DNA of 64,000 nt. Origin: Halomonas sp. YLGW01. GTDB taxonomy: Bacteria; Pseudomonadota; Gammaproteobacteria; Pseudomonadales; Halomonadaceae. Where the stretch lies: the NCBI RefSeq assembly GCF_014840935.1, contig NZ_CP062005.1:2790001-2854000 (forward strand), in the 5' to 3' direction. Positions 33,019 to 42,537 of the stretch are shown here, piece by piece (the stretch's first letter is position 1; the number at the start of each line of letters is the position of its first letter). A program made the position numbers and the translations under genes. The notes beneath the pieces are model-generated. The model did not search any database. It saw only the letters and a program-made list of their open reading frames with translations, and was not told the origin of the DNA.

Positions 33019-34122
33019 CTAGAGCCAGCCGCCAAGTTCCTGCTTCACGATGGCCGTCAGCACATCGATGTGCGCCTCATCGGCATTGAGGCAGGGCACA
33101 TAGGTGAAGGTCTCGCCCCCGGCGGCGAGGAAGGCCTCGCGAATCTCCTGCTGGACCTCCTCGAGGGTCTCGACGCAGTCCGAGGCGAAGGCCGGGGAGA
33201 TCACCGCGATGTGCTTCTTCCCCGCCCGGGCGAGTTCGACCACCGTATCCACGGTCGCCGGCCCCACCCACTTCTCCGGCCCGAACTTGGACTGGAAGGC
33301 GGTGATGATCTCGTCGTCCTCCATCCCCAGGTGCTCCTTCACCAGGCGTGTGGTCTTGTGGCACTGGCAATGGTAGGGATCTCCGTCGAGCAGGTAGCGC
33401 TCCGGCACTCCGTGGTAGGACGCCACCAACACCTCGGGGCGGGTGCCATGGGCGGTGCGGGCATCATCGTAGGCCTCCCGAACCGAGCTGCCCAGCGCCG
33501 CGATATAGTCCGGGCGATCGAAGTAGGCCGGCACGGTACGCAGCGCCGGCTGCCACTTCAGCGTCATCAGGGTGCGGAACACCTCATCGTTGGCGCTGGC
33601 GGTGGTGGGCGAGCCGTATTGCGGGTAGAGCGGGAAGACCAGCAGCCGTTCGCAGCCCTGCGCCTGCAGGCGCCGGATCACGCTATCGGTCGAGGGGTTG
33701 CCGTAACGCATGCAGAAATCGACCAGCACCTCATCGCCGAAGGCCGCCTCGAGGCGCGCCGCGACCTTCTCGGTCTGCTCGCGGGTGATGGTCAGAAGCG
33801 GGCTCTCGTCGCGCTCGGTGTTCCAGATGCTTCGATAGGCCTTGCCGGAGATGAAGGGTCGGCGGGTCAGGATGATGCCCTGCAGCAGCGGCTGCCACAG
33901 CCAGCGGGAGTAATCGACCACCCGCCGATCGGAGAGAAACTCGGACAAATAGCGGCGCATCGACCAGTAGTCGGTGGCATCCGGCGTCCCCAGGTTGGCC
34001 AGCACCACACCGACCTTCTTGCGCGGCACCGGCGGGTGATCGGCCCCGGCATGGACGAGGCGCCCCTCGCCGGGCTGATCGAGGGCGGCGGCAGACGAAC
34101 GGGGAGTGGCTGCGGACATCAT
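33019..34122 (-). CDS. hemH: Ferrochelatase
   Basis: Inserts Fe2+ into protoporphyrin IX, the last step of protoheme synthesis. The 367 residues include KVGVVLANLGTPDATD, RYGNPS, FPLYPQYGSPTTAS, the catalytic histidine in VASYHGVPERY, and SPAFASDCVETLEEV with the active-site glutamate. The first 30 residues form a non-conserved N-terminal extension. AAGGA lies five bases before ATG 34122. It is divergent from the iron-sulfur photolyase gene, with the palindrome 34191-34220 between them, so both could share control. Confidence 0.96.
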   Translation of the reverse strand: MMSAATPRSSAAALDQPGEGRLVHAGADHPPVPRKKVGVVLANLGTPDATDYWSMRRYLSEFLSDRRVVDYSRWLWQPLLQGIILTRRPFISGKAYRSIWNTERDESPLLTITREQTEKVAARLEAAFGDEVLVDFCMRYGNPSTDSVIRRLQAQGCERLLVFPLYPQYGSPTTASANDEVFRTLMTLKWQPALRTVPAYFDRPDYIAALGSSVREAYDDARTAHGTRPEVLVASYHGVPERYLLDGDPYHCQCHKTTRLVKEHLGMEDDEIITAFQSKFGPEKWVGPATVDTVVELARAGKKHIAVISPAFASDCVETLEEVQQEIREAFLAAGGETFTYVPCLNADEAHIDVLTAIVKQELGGWL

Positions 34123-34190
34123 GAAATCCTTGTGACGTGACCGACGGATGGCTCAATAGCTTACCAAAGGGATGCCATCGTGAAGAATGG

Positions 34191-34220
34191 AGTTATACTA
34201 CCATTCACATTTGTATAACT
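34191..34220. promoter_or_regulatory. Palindromic operator between hemH and the Fe-S photolyase gene
   Basis: AGTTATAC (34191-34198) and GTATAACT (34213-34220) are an exact 8-bp inverted repeat with a 14-bp spacer. Within it TATACT-N12-TGTATA agrees at 11 of 12 positions with the reported LitR-type box T(G/A)TACA-N12-TGTA(C/T)A (recalled, not searched). It ends 12 bp before the photolyase ATG and lies about 70 bp from hemH, so it must overlap the photolyase promoter; TATACT itself could be a -10. Confidence 0.7.
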
Positions 34221-34232
34221 TCAGGTTAAATC

Positions 34233-35885
34233 ATGTCGAAGCCATTGATCCTGGTGCTGGGTGATCAGCTCAGCCCATCACTGGCGAGCCTCCAGGCGCT
34301 ACCGGACGAGGCCGTGGTGGCTCTGTGCGAGGTCGCCGAAGAAGGCCACTACGTGCCCCATCACCCGCAGAAGATCGCGATGATGTTCGCCGCCATGCGC
34401 CACTTCGCCGCCGAGCTCGAGGCGACGGGGCTCAAGGTGCATTACAGCCGCCTCGACGATGCCGACAACCGCCAGCGGCTGCTCGAAGAAGCCGAACGCT
34501 TGGCGGCACACTACGACTGCGACGAGATCCGTGTGGCACGGCCAGGGGAGTGGCGACTCTACGAGGCCATCCGGGCGCGCACCGACATCGGTACCCAGGA
34601 GGCGAAGCATGCCCCCCTGCCCTGGCGAGTCATCGAGGATGATCGCTTCTTCACCACCCCCGAGGACTTTGCGGCCTGGGCACGAGGCCGCAAGACCTAT
34701 CGCCTCGAGCACTTCTACCGGCATCTTCGCGAGCGCACCGGGCTCCTGATGGACGACGGCCAGCCGGCCGGCGGCAAGTGGAACTTCGATCATGACAACC
34801 GTGAGCCGCTGCCCGACCACCCCGCCTTTCCCACGCCGCCGATCCATGAGCAGGATGCCACTACCACGGCGGTGCTCGATCTGGTGGCGACACGGTTCGC
34901 TGAGCATTTCGGCTCGCTCGAGGGCTTCCACTGGCCGGTGACCCGCGCCCAGGCCCTCGACGAGCTCGAGCACTTCCTTACCGAACGCCTGTCGGACTTC
35001 GGCCGCTACCAGGATGCCCTGAGCGACGCCGCCCCCTTTCTCTATCATTCGCGCCTGGCCGCGGCGCTGAACATCGGCCTGCTCTCGCCCATCGAGGTCT
35101 GCGAGGCCGCCGAACGGGAGTATCGCGAGGGGCGTGCGCCGCTCAACTCGGTGGAGGGCTTCATTCGCCAGATCCTCGGCTGGCGGGAGTATGTGCGCGG
35201 GCTCTATTGGACCCGCATGCCCGACTACAAGCGCGGCAATGGCCTCGGCGCTCGCCGCGACCTGCCGGCCTTCTACTGGAGCGGCGATACCGAGATGCGC
35301 TGCCTGAAGCGCGCCATCGAGATGACTCGCGATCACGCCTATGCCCACCACATCCAGCGCCTGATGGTCACCGGCAACTTCGCCCTGCTGTGCGGGGTCA
35401 AGCCCGAGGCCCTGTGCGACTGGTACCTGGCGGTGTATGCCGATGCCTGCGAATGGGTCGAGCTGCCCAACACCCTGGGCATGGTGCTGCACGCCGATGG
35501 CGGCCTGATGGGCTCCAAGCCCTACTGTGCCTCGGGCAAGTACATCGACCGCATGGGCGATCACTGCAGGCACTGCCGCTTCGATCCCAAGCAGGTCACC
35601 GGTACTCATGCCTGCCCCTTCAACAGCCTCTACTGGCACTTCCTCGAGGAGCACCGGGAGGCGCTCGATACCAACCCGCGCATGAAACTGATCTACGGCT
35701 CGCTCGATCGCATGAAGGACGAGAAGCGCGAGGCCATGCGCCAGCAGGCCGAGGCCTTCCTGGCTCGCCTGGACACCGCCCCCGCCTATGGCCGAGGCAC
35801 ACACCTGGCCGGCTATCGCGAGACCGGCGACACCCCTGATGCCACCGCCCCGTCGACCCGCCCCGGTGCCCAGGAGCCTTCCTGA
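34233..35885 (+). CDS. Iron-sulfur bacterial cryptochrome/(6-4) photolyase (FeS-BCP, PhrB-like)
   Basis: Prokaryotic photolyase with FAD, a lumazine antenna and a [4Fe-4S] cluster; Agrobacterium PhrB repairs (6-4) photoproducts. The 550 residues start with LILVLGDQLSPSLASL and the cluster cysteines are C357, C445, C448 and C461, a constant +7 offset from the PhrB ligands 350/438/441/454. Other hallmarks: EGFIRQILGWREYVRGLYW, YAHHIQRLMVTGNFALL and HADGGLMGSKPYCASGKYIDRM. The last 30 residues are low-complexity. AGG seven bases before ATG 34233 serves as RBS. TGATG coupling to the DUF393 gene. Confidence 0.95.
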   Translation: MSKPLILVLGDQLSPSLASLQALPDEAVVALCEVAEEGHYVPHHPQKIAMMFAAMRHFAAELEATGLKVHYSRLDDADNRQRLLEEAERLAAHYDCDEIRVARPGEWRLYEAIRARTDIGTQEAKHAPLPWRVIEDDRFFTTPEDFAAWARGRKTYRLEHFYRHLRERTGLLMDDGQPAGGKWNFDHDNREPLPDHPAFPTPPIHEQDATTTAVLDLVATRFAEHFGSLEGFHWPVTRAQALDELEHFLTERLSDFGRYQDALSDAAPFLYHSRLAAALNIGLLSPIEVCEAAEREYREGRAPLNSVEGFIRQILGWREYVRGLYWTRMPDYKRGNGLGARRDLPAFYWSGDTEMRCLKRAIEMTRDHAYAHHIQRLMVTGNFALLCGVKPEALCDWYLAVYADACEWVELPNTLGMVLHADGGLMGSKPYCASGKYIDRMGDHCRHCRFDPKQVTGTHACPFNSLYWHFLEEHREALDTNPRMKLIYGSLDRMKDEKREAMRQQAEAFLARLDTAPAYGRGTHLAGYRETGDTPDATAPSTRPGAQEPS

Positions 35886-36310
35886 TGTCCCGCCCCGTCA
35901 CTTCCCCCTACCACGCCACCGCCCCGGTAACGCTCTTCCACGACGGCCACTGCCCCTTCTGCCAGCGCGAGGTCGCCTGGCTGGCGCGCCACCCGCGTCG
36001 CGAGCGAGTCGTGCTGATCGACATCCAGGCAGATGACTTCGATGCCGCCGCCTGGGGACGCTCGTTCGAGGCCATGATGGGACGCCTGCATGTGCGCGAT
36101 GCGAGGGGCGCCTGGTTCGTGGGCATGGACGCCAGCCGGGCCCTCTATGCGGTGCTGGGCTATCGGCGGCTCGTAGGGCTGACGATGCTGCCGGTCCTTG
36201 CCTGGTGCTTCGACCGCGGCTATGTCGTCTTCGCCCGCCATCGGGTACGGCTGGGAGCATGGTGGGAAGCAAGGCGTCGCCGGCGCGAGAAAGCCAGGCG
36301 TGAGGCATGA
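35885..36310 (+). CDS. DCC-family thiol-disulfide oxidoreductase (DUF393)
   Basis: 141 residues with a thioredoxin-like N-terminus: VTLFHDGHCPFCQREVAWL, where the CPFC motif is the predicted redox pair, and a conserved GMDASRALYAVLGYRRL region before a hydrophobic segment and a very basic C-terminus. DUF393 proteins often neighbour photolyases. The ATG overlaps the photolyase stop by one base, so the two are co-translated. Its partner and substrate are unknown. Confidence 0.85.
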   Translation: MSRPVTSPYHATAPVTLFHDGHCPFCQREVAWLARHPRRERVVLIDIQADDFDAAAWGRSFEAMMGRLHVRDARGAWFVGMDASRALYAVLGYRRLVGLTMLPVLAWCFDRGYVVFARHRVRLGAWWEARRRRREKARREA

Positions 36311-36446
36311 CGTCTACAGGCGCGACGCTCTGCCCGGGGCAAGGTCGGGAGTCTGCTCAAGGATGGAGCGATGGCCCGTTAAGGACGTGGACGACATGCC
36401 CGTTCAGGCGTCATGTACATAGGGAGATCAAAGACAGAAGGGGCGC

Positions 36447-36749
36447 CTAGAAGACCAGCGGCATGCGCGAACTGAGCGCATCGTGGTAGTGGGCGTCGCG
36501 GCCGATCATCTCGTCATGAGCCACGTACTGCACCAGATAGGCCCGGTGGATGCCGACCCGCTTCAGCTCGAGATAGACATCGTCGAGGGCGCGGAACAGC
36601 ATCGGCTTGCCGCGCTGGGTCAGCAGATGACGCTCCCCCTCGATATCCTCCAGCTCGACCTGGTAGAAGCGGCTGCCGGCGTGGCTGATGACGCGAATCT
36701 CGAAGTTGTCGTGTCGCTTGGCGAAGACCTTGAAGTCGTGAAGTTCCAT
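36447..36749 (-). CDS. DUF6482 family protein
   Basis: 100 residues from ATG 36749, preceded by AGGAGG. The C-terminal block AYLVQYVAHDEMIGRD is the conserved part of this small family, known from Halomonas and Pseudomonas relatives; function is unknown. A longer frame back to 36890 lacks any ribosome site and is rejected. It is monocistronic by position, between the DUF393 gene (convergent) and the unrecognised 97-residue gene. Confidence 0.75.
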   Translation of the reverse strand: MELHDFKVFAKRHDNFEIRVISHAGSRFYQVELEDIEGERHLLTQRGKPMLFRALDDVYLELKRVGIHRAYLVQYVAHDEMIGRDAHYHDALSSRMPLVF

Positions 36750-36865
36750 GCTGTCCTCCTGGGCATCATGCCGATGACCGGACGCGATGACGTCCTGCCA
36801 TGAAAGATCCTGAGACGGTGGTTCCAGATATAGCGGGTCCGGACATGTCGGGGCTGAAAATGACT

Positions 36866-36888
36866 GGGGCACAGCTTGGCTGTGCCCC
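36866..36888 (-). terminator. Hairpin after the 97-residue gene
   Basis: GGGGCACAGC and GCTGTGCCCC form a 10-bp stem with a 3-nt loop; on the minus strand AGTCATTTTC follows. It lies about 110 bp past the stop at 36998. Confidence 0.55.
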
Positions 36889-36978
36889 ATGACGACAATA
36901 TGACATGCCGCCTCACCGTTATGACCCTGGCCGCTACGCCATGTTCCACTCAGACAGCACTTCAGACAGCACTAGCGC

Positions 36979-37012
36979 CATCAGTGATAATCCGCCATCA
37001 CTGATAATCGGC
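36979..37012. repeat. 17-bp tandem duplication spanning a stop codon
   Basis: Two adjacent copies (36979-36995 and 36996-37012) of CATCASTGATAATCSGC differ at two positions. The second contains the stop codon of the 97-residue gene. Just outside, CAGACAGCACT is also repeated at 36951 and 36963. Confidence 0.75.
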
Positions 37013-37291
37013 GGGATCGATGGCCTTGCCCAGGGAGTTGCGATCGACCCAGTTGCCGGCCTTGGTTTCCTTGTAGCGGAACACCACCTTGTCGCCGACC
37101 GCTACCGGAATCTCGGTGTCCTCGGTCTGATAGCTGAAGGTTTCGCCATCGACCACCAGTCGATAGCGATACAGGTCGGGCATGCCGAGCCATTCCTTGA
37201 ACGGCCCTTCCCGCTCGACTTCCTGAAGCTCGCCGCGCCCCTCGAGCTTGGGGGTCCGCTTGCGGTTGCCGCGTCGAAATCCGCCTGCCAT
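36998..37291 (-). CDS. Unrecognised 97-residue basic protein
   Basis: I do not recognise this family. From ATG 37291 (GAGGATAG upstream) it begins with a strongly basic MAGGFRRGNRKRTPKLEGRG and continues with a predicted all-beta region (LYRYRLVVDGETFSYQTED, IPVAVGDKVVFRYKETKAGN) resembling a small barrel, ending DPADYQ. A nucleic-acid-binding role is conceivable from the basic N-terminus, but this is inference. It has its own convincing promoter (37363-37390) and a repeat-rich leader, between dnaB and DUF6482. Confidence 0.7.
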   Translation of the reverse strand: MAGGFRRGNRKRTPKLEGRGELQEVEREGPFKEWLGMPDLYRYRLVVDGETFSYQTEDTEIPVAVGDKVVFRYKETKAGNWVDRNSLGKAIDPADYQ

Positions 37292-37311
37292 AAGCTATCC
37301 TCGTCCACCTG

Positions 37312-37350
37312 ACTGATTCATCTGACTGGTTCATTAAACTGGTTCATGGG
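37312..37350 (-). repeat. 13-bp tandem repeats in the leader of the 97-residue gene
   Basis: On the plus strand ACTGATTCATCTG, ACTGGTTCATTAA and ACTGGTTCATGGG start at 37312, 37325 and 37338. The minus-strand leader therefore carries ATGAACCAG-type repeats with small potential start codons, between the promoter and the ribosome-binding site. Confidence 0.8.
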
Positions 37351-37362
37351 ACCAAGCCGGGC

Positions 37363-37390
37363 ATTATACGGGGGCCCGGTGCAGTCTCAA
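37363..37390 (-). promoter_or_regulatory. Candidate sigma-70 promoter for the 97-residue gene
   Basis: Minus-strand TTGAGA (37390-37385), 16-bp spacer, perfect TATAAT (37368-37363). It lies about 70 bp upstream of the ATG at 37291 and 30-57 bp past the dnaB stop. Confidence 0.65.
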
Positions 37391-37419
37391 CCATGATCCC
37401 GACGCCGGGACCGGGCCGA

Positions 37420-38808
37420 CTACTCGCCGAAGTGCTGACCGTAGCTGTCCGGCGCCAGGTCCTCGAAGCGGGTGTACTTGCCGATGAAGGCCATGTGCAC
37501 CGTGCCGATCGGGCCGTTACGCTGCTTGCCGATGATCAGCTCGGCCAGCCCCTGATTGTCCGGGTTATCGGGGTTGTAGACCTCGTCACGGTAGACGAAG
37601 GCGATCACGTCGGCGTCCTGCTCGATGGCCCCCGATTCGCGAAGGTCCGACATCACCGGGCGCTTGTTGGGGCGCTGTTCCAGGGAGCGGTTGAGCTGCG
37701 ACAGCGACACCACCGGACAGCCGAACTCCTTGGCGATTCCCTTCAGCGAGCGCGAGATCTCGGAGATCTCGCCGGTGCGGTTCTCGGAGAAACCGGGAAT
37801 CTGCATCAACTGAAGGTAATCGATCATCACCAGGCCGATGTTGCCGTGCTCGCGTACCACCCGACGGATCCGCGAACGCATCTCGTTGGGCGACAGGGCC
37901 GCGGTGTCATCGATGAACAGCTGCTTGTCCTTCAAAAGGTTCACCGCCGAGGTCAGTCGCGGCCAGTCCTCGTCCTCGAGCTGGCCGGTGCGCACCCGTG
38001 TCTGATCGATGCGACCCAGCGAAGACAGCATGCGCAGCATCAACGACTCGGCGGGCATCTCCATGGAAAACACCATCACCGGCTTGTCGCTGGAGATCAC
38101 CGCATGCTCGACCAGATTCATGGCGAAGGTGGTCTTGCCCATCGAGGGACGTCCGGCAATGATCACCAGATCCGAGGGCTGCAGCCCCGAGGTCATGTCG
38201 TCGAGATCGCGAAAGCCGGTGGAGAGCCCGGTCATCTCGCCTTCCATGTTGAACATCTCGTCGATGCGATCCACCGCCTTGGCCAGCAGCTCGCTCATGC
38301 CGATGGGGCCACCGCTCTTGGGGCGGTCCTCGCTGATCTGGAAGACCAGCCTCTCCGCCTCGTTGACCAGCTCGTCGGCCGGCCGCCCCTGAGGGGCAAA
38401 GGCGCTGTCGGCGACCTGGCTGGCCGCCTGGATCAGCTTGCGCAGCGTGGCTCGCTCGCGAACGATCTCGGCATAGGCACGGATGTTGCTCGCCGACGGA
38501 GTGTTGCGGGCGAGCTCGGCCAGATAGGCGAGGCCGCCGACGGTATCCAGCTGATCGCGGTTCTCGAGCGCCTCGGACAGCGTCACCACGTCCAGGGGAT
38601 GCGCCCCCTCGGCCAGGCCCGCCATGGCATTGAAGATCAGCCGGTGCTCATAGCGATAGAAATCGCCGGCCACCAGCTGCTCGGAGACCGCGTCCCAGGC
38701 CGAGTTGTCCAGCATCAGGCCACCCAGCACCGACTGCTCGGCCTCCAGGGAGTGGGGCGGCACCTTCAGTGCGGCAGTTTCCTGATCGAGCTCGACAGAT
38801 TCATTCAT
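37420..38808 (-). CDS. dnaB: Replicative DNA helicase DnaB
   Basis: Hexameric 5'-3' helicase at the replication fork. The 462 residues from ATG 38808 hold the N-terminal DnaB domain (PHSLEAEQSVLGGLML) and a RecA-like C-terminal domain with Walker A GRPSMGKT (219-226), MVFSMEMP, and IGLVMIDYLQLM as Walker B. A GTG at 38820 is an alternative start without a ribosome site. In many gammaproteobacteria dnaB follows rplI directly; here a porin gene separates them. No intein is present. Confidence 0.97.
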   Translation of the reverse strand: MNESVELDQETAALKVPPHSLEAEQSVLGGLMLDNSAWDAVSEQLVAGDFYRYEHRLIFNAMAGLAEGAHPLDVVTLSEALENRDQLDTVGGLAYLAELARNTPSASNIRAYAEIVRERATLRKLIQAASQVADSAFAPQGRPADELVNEAERLVFQISEDRPKSGGPIGMSELLAKAVDRIDEMFNMEGEMTGLSTGFRDLDDMTSGLQPSDLVIIAGRPSMGKTTFAMNLVEHAVISSDKPVMVFSMEMPAESLMLRMLSSLGRIDQTRVRTGQLEDEDWPRLTSAVNLLKDKQLFIDDTAALSPNEMRSRIRRVVREHGNIGLVMIDYLQLMQIPGFSENRTGEISEISRSLKGIAKEFGCPVVSLSQLNRSLEQRPNKRPVMSDLRESGAIEQDADVIAFVYRDEVYNPDNPDNQGLAELIIGKQRNGPIGTVHMAFIGKYTRFEDLAPDSYGQHFGE

Positions 38809-38904
38809 GGGGTCGGGCACCTTCGGTGAGTCGGTAAGCGGCGCTCATTCTACCCCATCCCCACGGCGCACCCCATTCCCGTCCGGCGTCCCTGCCAACG
38901 AAAA

Positions 38905-38932
38905 TCCCCGCATGCCTTGTGGCACGCGGGGA
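38905..38932 (-). terminator. Intrinsic terminator of the porin gene
   Basis: On the minus strand TCCCCGCGTGCC and GGCATGCGGGGA form a 12-bp stem (one G-U) with an ACAA loop, followed by TTTTCGTT. About 100 bp past the porin stop. Confidence 0.8.
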
Positions 38933-39029
38933 AGGATCGAAACACTCATTGGCGGGCATCGGCTGGCGGCACAGCGACCGTCGCGACACGGCCGGCCCGC
39001 CGTTCTATGCAGTATGGGTGACGTTTACA

Positions 39030-40571
<1,542 letters not shown>

Positions 40572-40661
40572 ATGACAGGCGAAAACGCATGTCTCCACTG
40601 TCATCGGGGAGCCCCTGAACGACCCCTTCCGCCGGAGGAGAGAGATCGTACAGAGCACGAA

Positions 40662-40675
40662 CTTAATCGTTTAAG
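40662..40675. promoter_or_regulatory. LacI-family-like operator O2 of the porin gene
   Basis: CTTAATCGTTTAAG differs from O1 at two positions and lies 104 bp away centre to centre, close to ten helical turns. The two together suggest one regulator bound at both sites, possibly with looping. Confidence 0.5.
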
Positions 40676-40830
40676 CGCTGCCTCGTAAAAGGAAATCGCC
40701 TCTTTTTCTACCAATGTCTAAGCACGATCGAGGAACTTGTTCGCCGGGTAACAATTCCTGACGGAGGGCTGGAAACCGCCATCACGCTCGCGACACCTGC
40801 CGCCAGCCGCCATCGGGGAGACCGCCAGAC

Positions 40831-40871
40831 AGGAGGGGGGAAGGAGAAAAAGAAGGAGGGAGAGAAGGAGA
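40831..40871 (+). other. 41-nt homopurine tract in the porin-rplI intergenic region
   Basis: Every base from 40831 to 40871 is A or G, with GGAGG and GGGGGG runs. The 450-bp interval 40509-40959 holds, in order, the porin operators, this tract and the rplI terminator; I see no gene in it. Confidence 0.85.
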
Positions 40872-40893
40872 TAGAGACGGAAGTACAGGCATG

Positions 40894-40924
40894 AAAAAAG
40901 GCACACGGGATACCCCGTGTGCCT
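40894..40924 (-). terminator. Intrinsic terminator of the rpsF-rpsR-DUF2232-rplI operon
   Basis: On the minus strand AGGCACACGGG and CCCGTGTGCCT form an 11-bp stem with a 4-nt loop followed by TTTTT, 36 bp beyond the rplI stop. Confidence 0.9.
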
Positions 40925-40959
40925 CTTCATGTCAGGCTCGCGCCGAGGCGCGGCGAGAC

Positions 40960-41406
40960 TTACTCGGCGACGATAACGACGCGCACGCTGGATGCCACTT
41001 CGGCATGCAGCTGCAGGGCGATGTCGTATTCGCCGGTCTTGCGCAGCGGACCTTCCGGCATGCGGACTTCGCTCTTGGCGATGTCGATGCCGGCCTGAGC
41101 GATGGCTTCGGCCAGGTCGCGCGGACCGATGGAACCGAACAGCTTGCCGTCTTCGCCAGACTTGGCGACCAGCGAGAGCTCGATCTCGGCCAGCTGCGCG
41201 GCGCGCGCTTCGGCTTCGGCCTTGCGCTCGGCGGCCTGAGCTTCGAGCTCGGCACGCTGGGCTTGGAAGGCTTCCAGGTTTTCCTTGGTTGCCGGTACGG
41301 CCAGGCCGTAAGGCATCAGGTAGTTACGGCCGTAACCGGGCTTGACGGTGACCTTGTCACCCAGGCCGCCCAGCTTGCCAATGTTGTCGAGCAGAATGAC
41401 TTCCAT
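40960..41406 (-). CDS. rplI: 50S ribosomal protein L9
   Basis: 148 residues, two-domain L9: N-terminal [40 protein letters not shown], a long connecting helix rich in Ala/Glu (40-80), and the C-terminal rRNA-binding domain. AGAGG lies upstream of ATG 41406. Last gene of the r-protein operon and followed by a strong terminator. Confidence 0.98.
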   Translation of the reverse strand: MEVILLDNIGKLGGLGDKVTVKPGYGRNYLMPYGLAVPATKENLEAFQAQRAELEAQAAERKAEAEARAAQLAEIELSLVAKSGEDGKLFGSIGPRDLAEAIAQAGIDIAKSEVRMPEGPLRKTGEYDIALQLHAEVASSVRVVIVAE

Positions 41407-41421
41407 CTCGTGAACCTCTTG

Positions 41422-42273
41422 TCAGACGCTGCGGGCCAGACGCGTGCGGAAGTCCGCAAACGTATCGATCAGAGCCAACAGCAGCACAATCAGAATCGTG
41501 GGCCAGGTAGTGATCAGTAGCGCATAGAAAGCCACCAACCAGAGCCCCTTCATCCCCTTGAGACCAATAATTCCGTGAATCAGCGCAATGCCCGCGATCA
41601 GCAGGGGACCCCAGGCGAGAATCGCCAGCCCCGGCAGCGCCAGCAGCGAACCGAGGACACCCAGCACCACCAGGGTCACCAGCTCCCGCGGCGCAAGACG
41701 CAGGACGTGGAACTCCTCGCGGAAGCCGCCGGGATTATAGAGCCCGGCCTGCCAGCTGCGCGCCATGGCCAGGCAGGCGACGCCAAGCAGCAGCACGATG
41801 ATGCCGCTGACGCCACCGACGACCAGGGTCGCGAGGGCCTCGGTGGAGATGCCCTGACGGGTCAGCTCCTCCAGCATCCGCTGTGCCTCCGGCGAGCTCT
41901 GGCGCAGGGCCTCGAGCAGTGCCTCGCTGCCCCCGGCTGGCATGAAGACGCCCAGCTGGACCAGCGCGGCGCCGCCAAGGGCGCCGCCGATCAGCGCCTC
42001 CGACCAGCTCAGGCGCTCTCTCAGCACCACGGCCATCAGCGTCACCAGCAGCAGGGTTGCCAGCGGGATCACATCCCCCTGGACCCACCACCAGCCGGCC
42101 GGCAGCCCCGCAGCCAGGATCACCGGCAATGCCGATGCCATTCCCTGGCGCAGGGTCACCAGACCCGCAATGGCGGCGCTCAGCCAGAACAGCCAAGGCA
42201 CCAACCCCGCCAGCGCAACACCTCCGGCGGCGTAGGGCAGTCCCCGCATCATCCAGCGGGCAATCGACAGCAT
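41422..42273 (-). CDS. DUF2232 polytopic membrane protein
   Basis: 283 residues with about eight hydrophobic helices (GLPYAAGGVALAGLVPWLFWL, VLGSLLALPGLAILAWGPLLIAGIALI). No catalytic motif is evident. The gene sits between rpsR and rplI, the position taken by a similar protein in Pseudomonas; a role linked to cell envelope or division has been guessed but not shown. Start: ATG 42273 directly after an in-frame GTG at 42276; neither has a strong ribosome site, so coupling to rpsR (12 bp upstream) is likely. Confidence 0.85.
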   Translation of the reverse strand: MLSIARWMMRGLPYAAGGVALAGLVPWLFWLSAAIAGLVTLRQGMASALPVILAAGLPAGWWWVQGDVIPLATLLLVTLMAVVLRERLSWSEALIGGALGGAALVQLGVFMPAGGSEALLEALRQSSPEAQRMLEELTRQGISTEALATLVVGGVSGIIVLLLGVACLAMARSWQAGLYNPGGFREEFHVLRLAPRELVTLVVLGVLGSLLALPGLAILAWGPLLIAGIALIHGIIGLKGMKGLWLVAFYALLITTWPTILIVLLLALIDTFADFRTRLARSV

Positions 42274-42285
42274 CACGCGAACGGC

Positions 42286-42513
42286 TTACTGGTGGCTATC
42301 GGAGTACGGCAGCAGAGCCAGGTAGCGAGCGCGCTTGATGGCGCTGGACAGCTGACGCTGGTAGCGTGCCTTGGTACCGGTGATGCGGCTCGGAACGATC
42401 TTGCCGGTCTCGGTGACGTAGGCCTTGAGAGTGTCCAGATCCTTGTAGTCGATCTGCTTCACGCCTTCAGCGGTGAAACGGCAAAACTTACGGCGACGGA
42501 AAAAGCGTGCCAT
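42286..42513 (-). CDS. rpsR: 30S ribosomal protein S18
   Basis: 75 residues, typical S18: [68 protein letters not shown] upstream of ATG 42513. Forms the S6:S18 dimer on the 30S platform with the product of the preceding gene. No priB lies between rpsF and rpsR, unlike E. coli. Confidence 0.98.
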   Translation of the reverse strand: MARFFRRRKFCRFTAEGVKQIDYKDLDTLKAYVTETGKIVPSRITGTKARYQRQLSSAIKRARYLALLPYSDSHQ

Positions 42514-42537
42514 GTAAAATCCTCCTGGCGGTGCGTA

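Noticed and set aside
32852-33022. Small Thr/Arg-rich frame (ATG 32852) overlapping the mrpG end and the 15-bp repeats
   Set aside because: The purine-rich RBS candidate is too close to the ATG, the composition is only a read of the repeat, and the frame runs through the terminator hairpin into hemH antisense.
37357-37379. CCGGGC/GCCCGG hairpin as a dnaB terminator
   Set aside because: Only six base pairs with a loop that contains the TATAAT of the next gene, and no T run.
40718-40930. 70-codon Leu-rich minus-strand frame through the homopurine tract
   Set aside because: The leucines come from the polypyrimidine strand; the start is a GTG without a ribosome site and the frame overlaps the rplI terminator.
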